Assembly (NCBI GenBank): GCA_021821705.1
Contig: JAKACE010000111.1
Span: 1 to 6,306 of the forward strand
Direction of reading: 5' to 3'
Source of the DNA: Actinomycetes bacterium
GTDB taxonomy: Bacteria > Actinomycetota > Acidimicrobiia > Acidimicrobiales > Palsa-688
Length of the DNA stretch: 6,306 nucleotides
The translations under genes and the position numbers were made by a program. Below, one piece after another: positions 4,840 through 6,306 of this stretch. Position 1 is the first letter of the stretch, and each line of letters opens with the position of its first letter. The notes under the pieces were generated by a model. The model was not told where the DNA came from, did no database searches, and was given only the letters and a program-made list of their open reading frames with translations.

Positions 4840-6306
4840 TCAGCGGCCCAGCTGTACCGCCTTGACGAGCAACAGGAACACGGCCACGACGAGATAGCCC
4901 CGCAGGGCCCACATCCCGAGAACCCGCTGGCGCGACCACGGGGGCCGGCCGAGAAGGGCCAGAGGCGGCATCCTCCATGTCTCGCGGTTGGCACCGACGC
5001 GGCCGGCGACCGGCCCTCGGGAGCGGCCGCCGGCACGCCGGTGCGACATCGAGGCCAGGCCCATACCGGCCAGCCCGGCGACCAGGGCGCCGCCCAGCAC
5101 CGCCGACAGCATGCCGACGTTCACGTCCGGGAACGCGGTCTGCACCACCAGGGTCAGCGACATCACGAGCAGGACGCCGATAATGAGACCAGCGACGGCA
5201 TTGAGCCAGGTCCGGTTGACCCACGGCCCGAGGACCTCCTTGTCGTTGCACAGGAGCAAAAGGAACACCGACGCCGAAGGCAGCAGGACCCCGGCGAGTG
5301 CCTGGACCGAGACCGTGATCAAGCCGAGAGGAGCCCCCGGGACAAGCACTATCCCGGCGGCCACGGCGACGAGGGCGGCGAAGCTGGCATAGAAGCCCTT
5401 GGCCTGGAAGAACGACCGGTGCAGCGAGTGGTGGGCGCCGAAGAAGTCGCCGAACGCGTACGAGGTGCCAAGGGTGACGGCCGCCGCCCCGATTATCGAG
5501 GCGTTGAGCAGCACCAGGGCGTACAGGGCGCCGGCGACATGGCCCAGTTCGTGGCCGAGGGCGTCCGCCACCGTGCCCGCATTGAGGAAGTTGCCGGCGA
5601 ACCTGGTGCCGTTGAAGGCGAAAGCGCAGGTGACCATCATGGCCGTGGCGCCGATCACGGTGACGAAGGAACCGATGACGGTGTCAGCGCGCTCGTAGTC
5701 GATGTAACGGGGCGTGATCCGCTTGTCCACGATGTTGGACTGCTGGAAGAACAGCTGCCAGGGCGCCACCGTCGTACCGACGATGGCGATGACGAGCAGC
5801 ACCGACGTCGAGTCGAACCCGCCTCGGACACCGGGCGTCGAGAACCCGTGGAGGATGGGGGCGAGGTGCGGGTGGCTCATCACCGCCAGGGGCACCACGA
5901 GGAGGTTGGCGACGACGAAGACCAGCATGAAGCGTTCCCACCGCCGGAAGCTTCCGGTGGCCGTGATGGCCACCAAGCCCAGTGCTGCCAGCGGCACCGA
6001 GACGTACTTGCTGAGCCCGAAGTAACCCAGGGCCAGGTCCACCCCGATGAACTCCGTGACGATCGTGAGGAAGTCCAGGAGCAAAAGGTCACCTACTGAG
6101 AACCAACCCCAGAAGCGGCCGAAGCGCTCCTTGATGAGCCGGGCGTGCCCGACACCGGTGACGGCTCCGAGACGCACGACCATCTCCTGGTTGACCACCA
6201 GGACCGGTATGAGCAGGGGCAGGACCCACAGCAGGGAGTTGCCGTAGTTCTGCCCGGCCTGCGAATAGGTCGCGACGCCGCCTGCATCGTTGTCGCCAAC
6301 CATCAC
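4840..6306 (-). CDS. NRAMP-family divalent metal transporter with non-canonical metal site (N-terminus cut by window edge)
   Basis: 488 residues visible, open to the edge; the GTG at 6306-6304 is probably not the start, because NRAMP proteins have a further stretch before the TM1 motif. Family marks: the TM1 break GDNDAGGVATYSQAGQ (4-19), EMVVRLGAVTG (41-51), TEFIGVDLAL (84-93), the TM6 break GTTVAPWQLFFQQS (177-190) and LLPSASVFLLLLCNDKEV (341-358). Many hydrophobic segments follow across 25-418. Ordinary Mn/Fe NRAMPs have DPGN in TM1 and MPH in TM6; here these read DAGG and APW. The metal-binding Asp remains (Asp7), while the metal-binding Asn and Met and the TM6 His are replaced. Loss of the soft Met ligand is described for the NRAMP-related magnesium transporters, so Mg2+ rather than Mn2+/Fe2+ is a fair inference, not shown. 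After a basic loop (422-461) an extra membrane segment (about 466-484) ends the protein. It may be transcribed separately from the genes downstream, which begin 122 bp on. Confidence 0.9.
   Translation of the reverse strand: MMVGDNDAGGVATYSQAGQNYGNSLLWVLPLLIPVLVVNQEMVVRLGAVTGVGHARLIKERFGRFWGWFSVGDLLLLDFLTIVTEFIGVDLALGYFGLSKYVSVPLAALGLVAITATGSFRRWERFMLVFVVANLLVVPLAVMSHPHLAPILHGFSTPGVRGGFDSTSVLLVIAIVGTTVAPWQLFFQQSNIVDKRITPRYIDYERADTVIGSFVTVIGATAMMVTCAFAFNGTRFAGNFLNAGTVADALGHELGHVAGALYALVLLNASIIGAAAVTLGTSYAFGDFFGAHHSLHRSFFQAKGFYASFAALVAVAAGIVLVPGAPLGLITVSVQALAGVLLPSASVFLLLLCNDKEVLGPWVNRTWLNAVAGLIIGVLLVMSLTLVVQTAFPDVNVGMLSAVLGGALVAGLAGMGLASMSHRRAGGRSRGPVAGRVGANRETWRMPPLALLGRPPWSRQRVLGMWALRGYLVVAVFLLLVKAVQLGR

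Noticed and set aside
4065..5036. In-frame upstream extension of the nucleotidyltransferase to about 1155 residues
   Set aside because: It would run through the phosphatidyltransferase and into the transporter gene in another frame; its residues are Arg/Gly/Pro-rich shadow sequence, and the standard family N-terminus begins at 4064.
5041..6099. Plus-strand open frame (352 residues) opposite the transporter
   Set aside because: Composition dominated by Arg, Asp, Glu, Gly and His without domain structure; the minus-strand frame encodes a clear membrane transporter.

Overview
The window is GC-rich (about two thirds or more by eye), and every gene I can support lies on the minus strand. It looks like a core chromosomal segment of a high-GC Actinomycetota. 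The FHA gene is a clear GarA/OdhI relative, it sits directly after gcvH, and a MerR regulator of the Rv1828/FtsR type follows; from memory this is the mycobacterial order gcvH-garA-MerR (Rv1826-Rv1828). The zinc-ribbon start of the FHA protein differs from mycobacterial GarA, which hints at a deeper-branching lineage. I cannot place the organism further.

In transcription order (right to left): (1) 6306-4840, an NRAMP-fold metal transporter whose N-terminus is cut by the window edge; its metal-site motifs are not those of ordinary Mn/Fe transporters. (2) A 122-bp gap with a short inverted repeat and a -10-like hexamer placed for a leaderless transcript. (3) 4717-4061, a CDP-alcohol phosphatidyltransferase, probably a phosphatidylglycerophosphate or cardiolipin synthase. 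(4) 4064-1569, overlapping it by 4 bp, an 831-residue fusion of a sugar-1-phosphate nucleotidyltransferase, a left-handed beta-helix and a degenerate phosphohexomutase domain. (5) A 90-bp gap holding a 20-bp tandem repeat. (6) 1478-1086, gcvH. (7) 1076-537, zinc-ribbon plus FHA protein (GarA-like). (8) 510-1, MerR-family regulator, cut at its 3' end by the window edge.

Functionally there are two blocks. The lipid synthase and nucleotidyltransferase are translationally coupled and probably feed envelope synthesis (anionic phospholipid and an activated sugar, plausibly GDP-mannose). The gcvH-FHA-MerR block joins one-carbon/glycine metabolism, a probable Ser/Thr-kinase-controlled regulator of 2-oxoglutarate/glutamate metabolism, and a probable cell-division regulator. 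I see no mobile element, CRISPR array, tRNA, rRNA or phage feature. The most unusual points are the apparently dead mutase domain, the zinc-ribbon GarA variant, and the non-canonical NRAMP metal site. I find no evidence for a wholly new multi-gene system.
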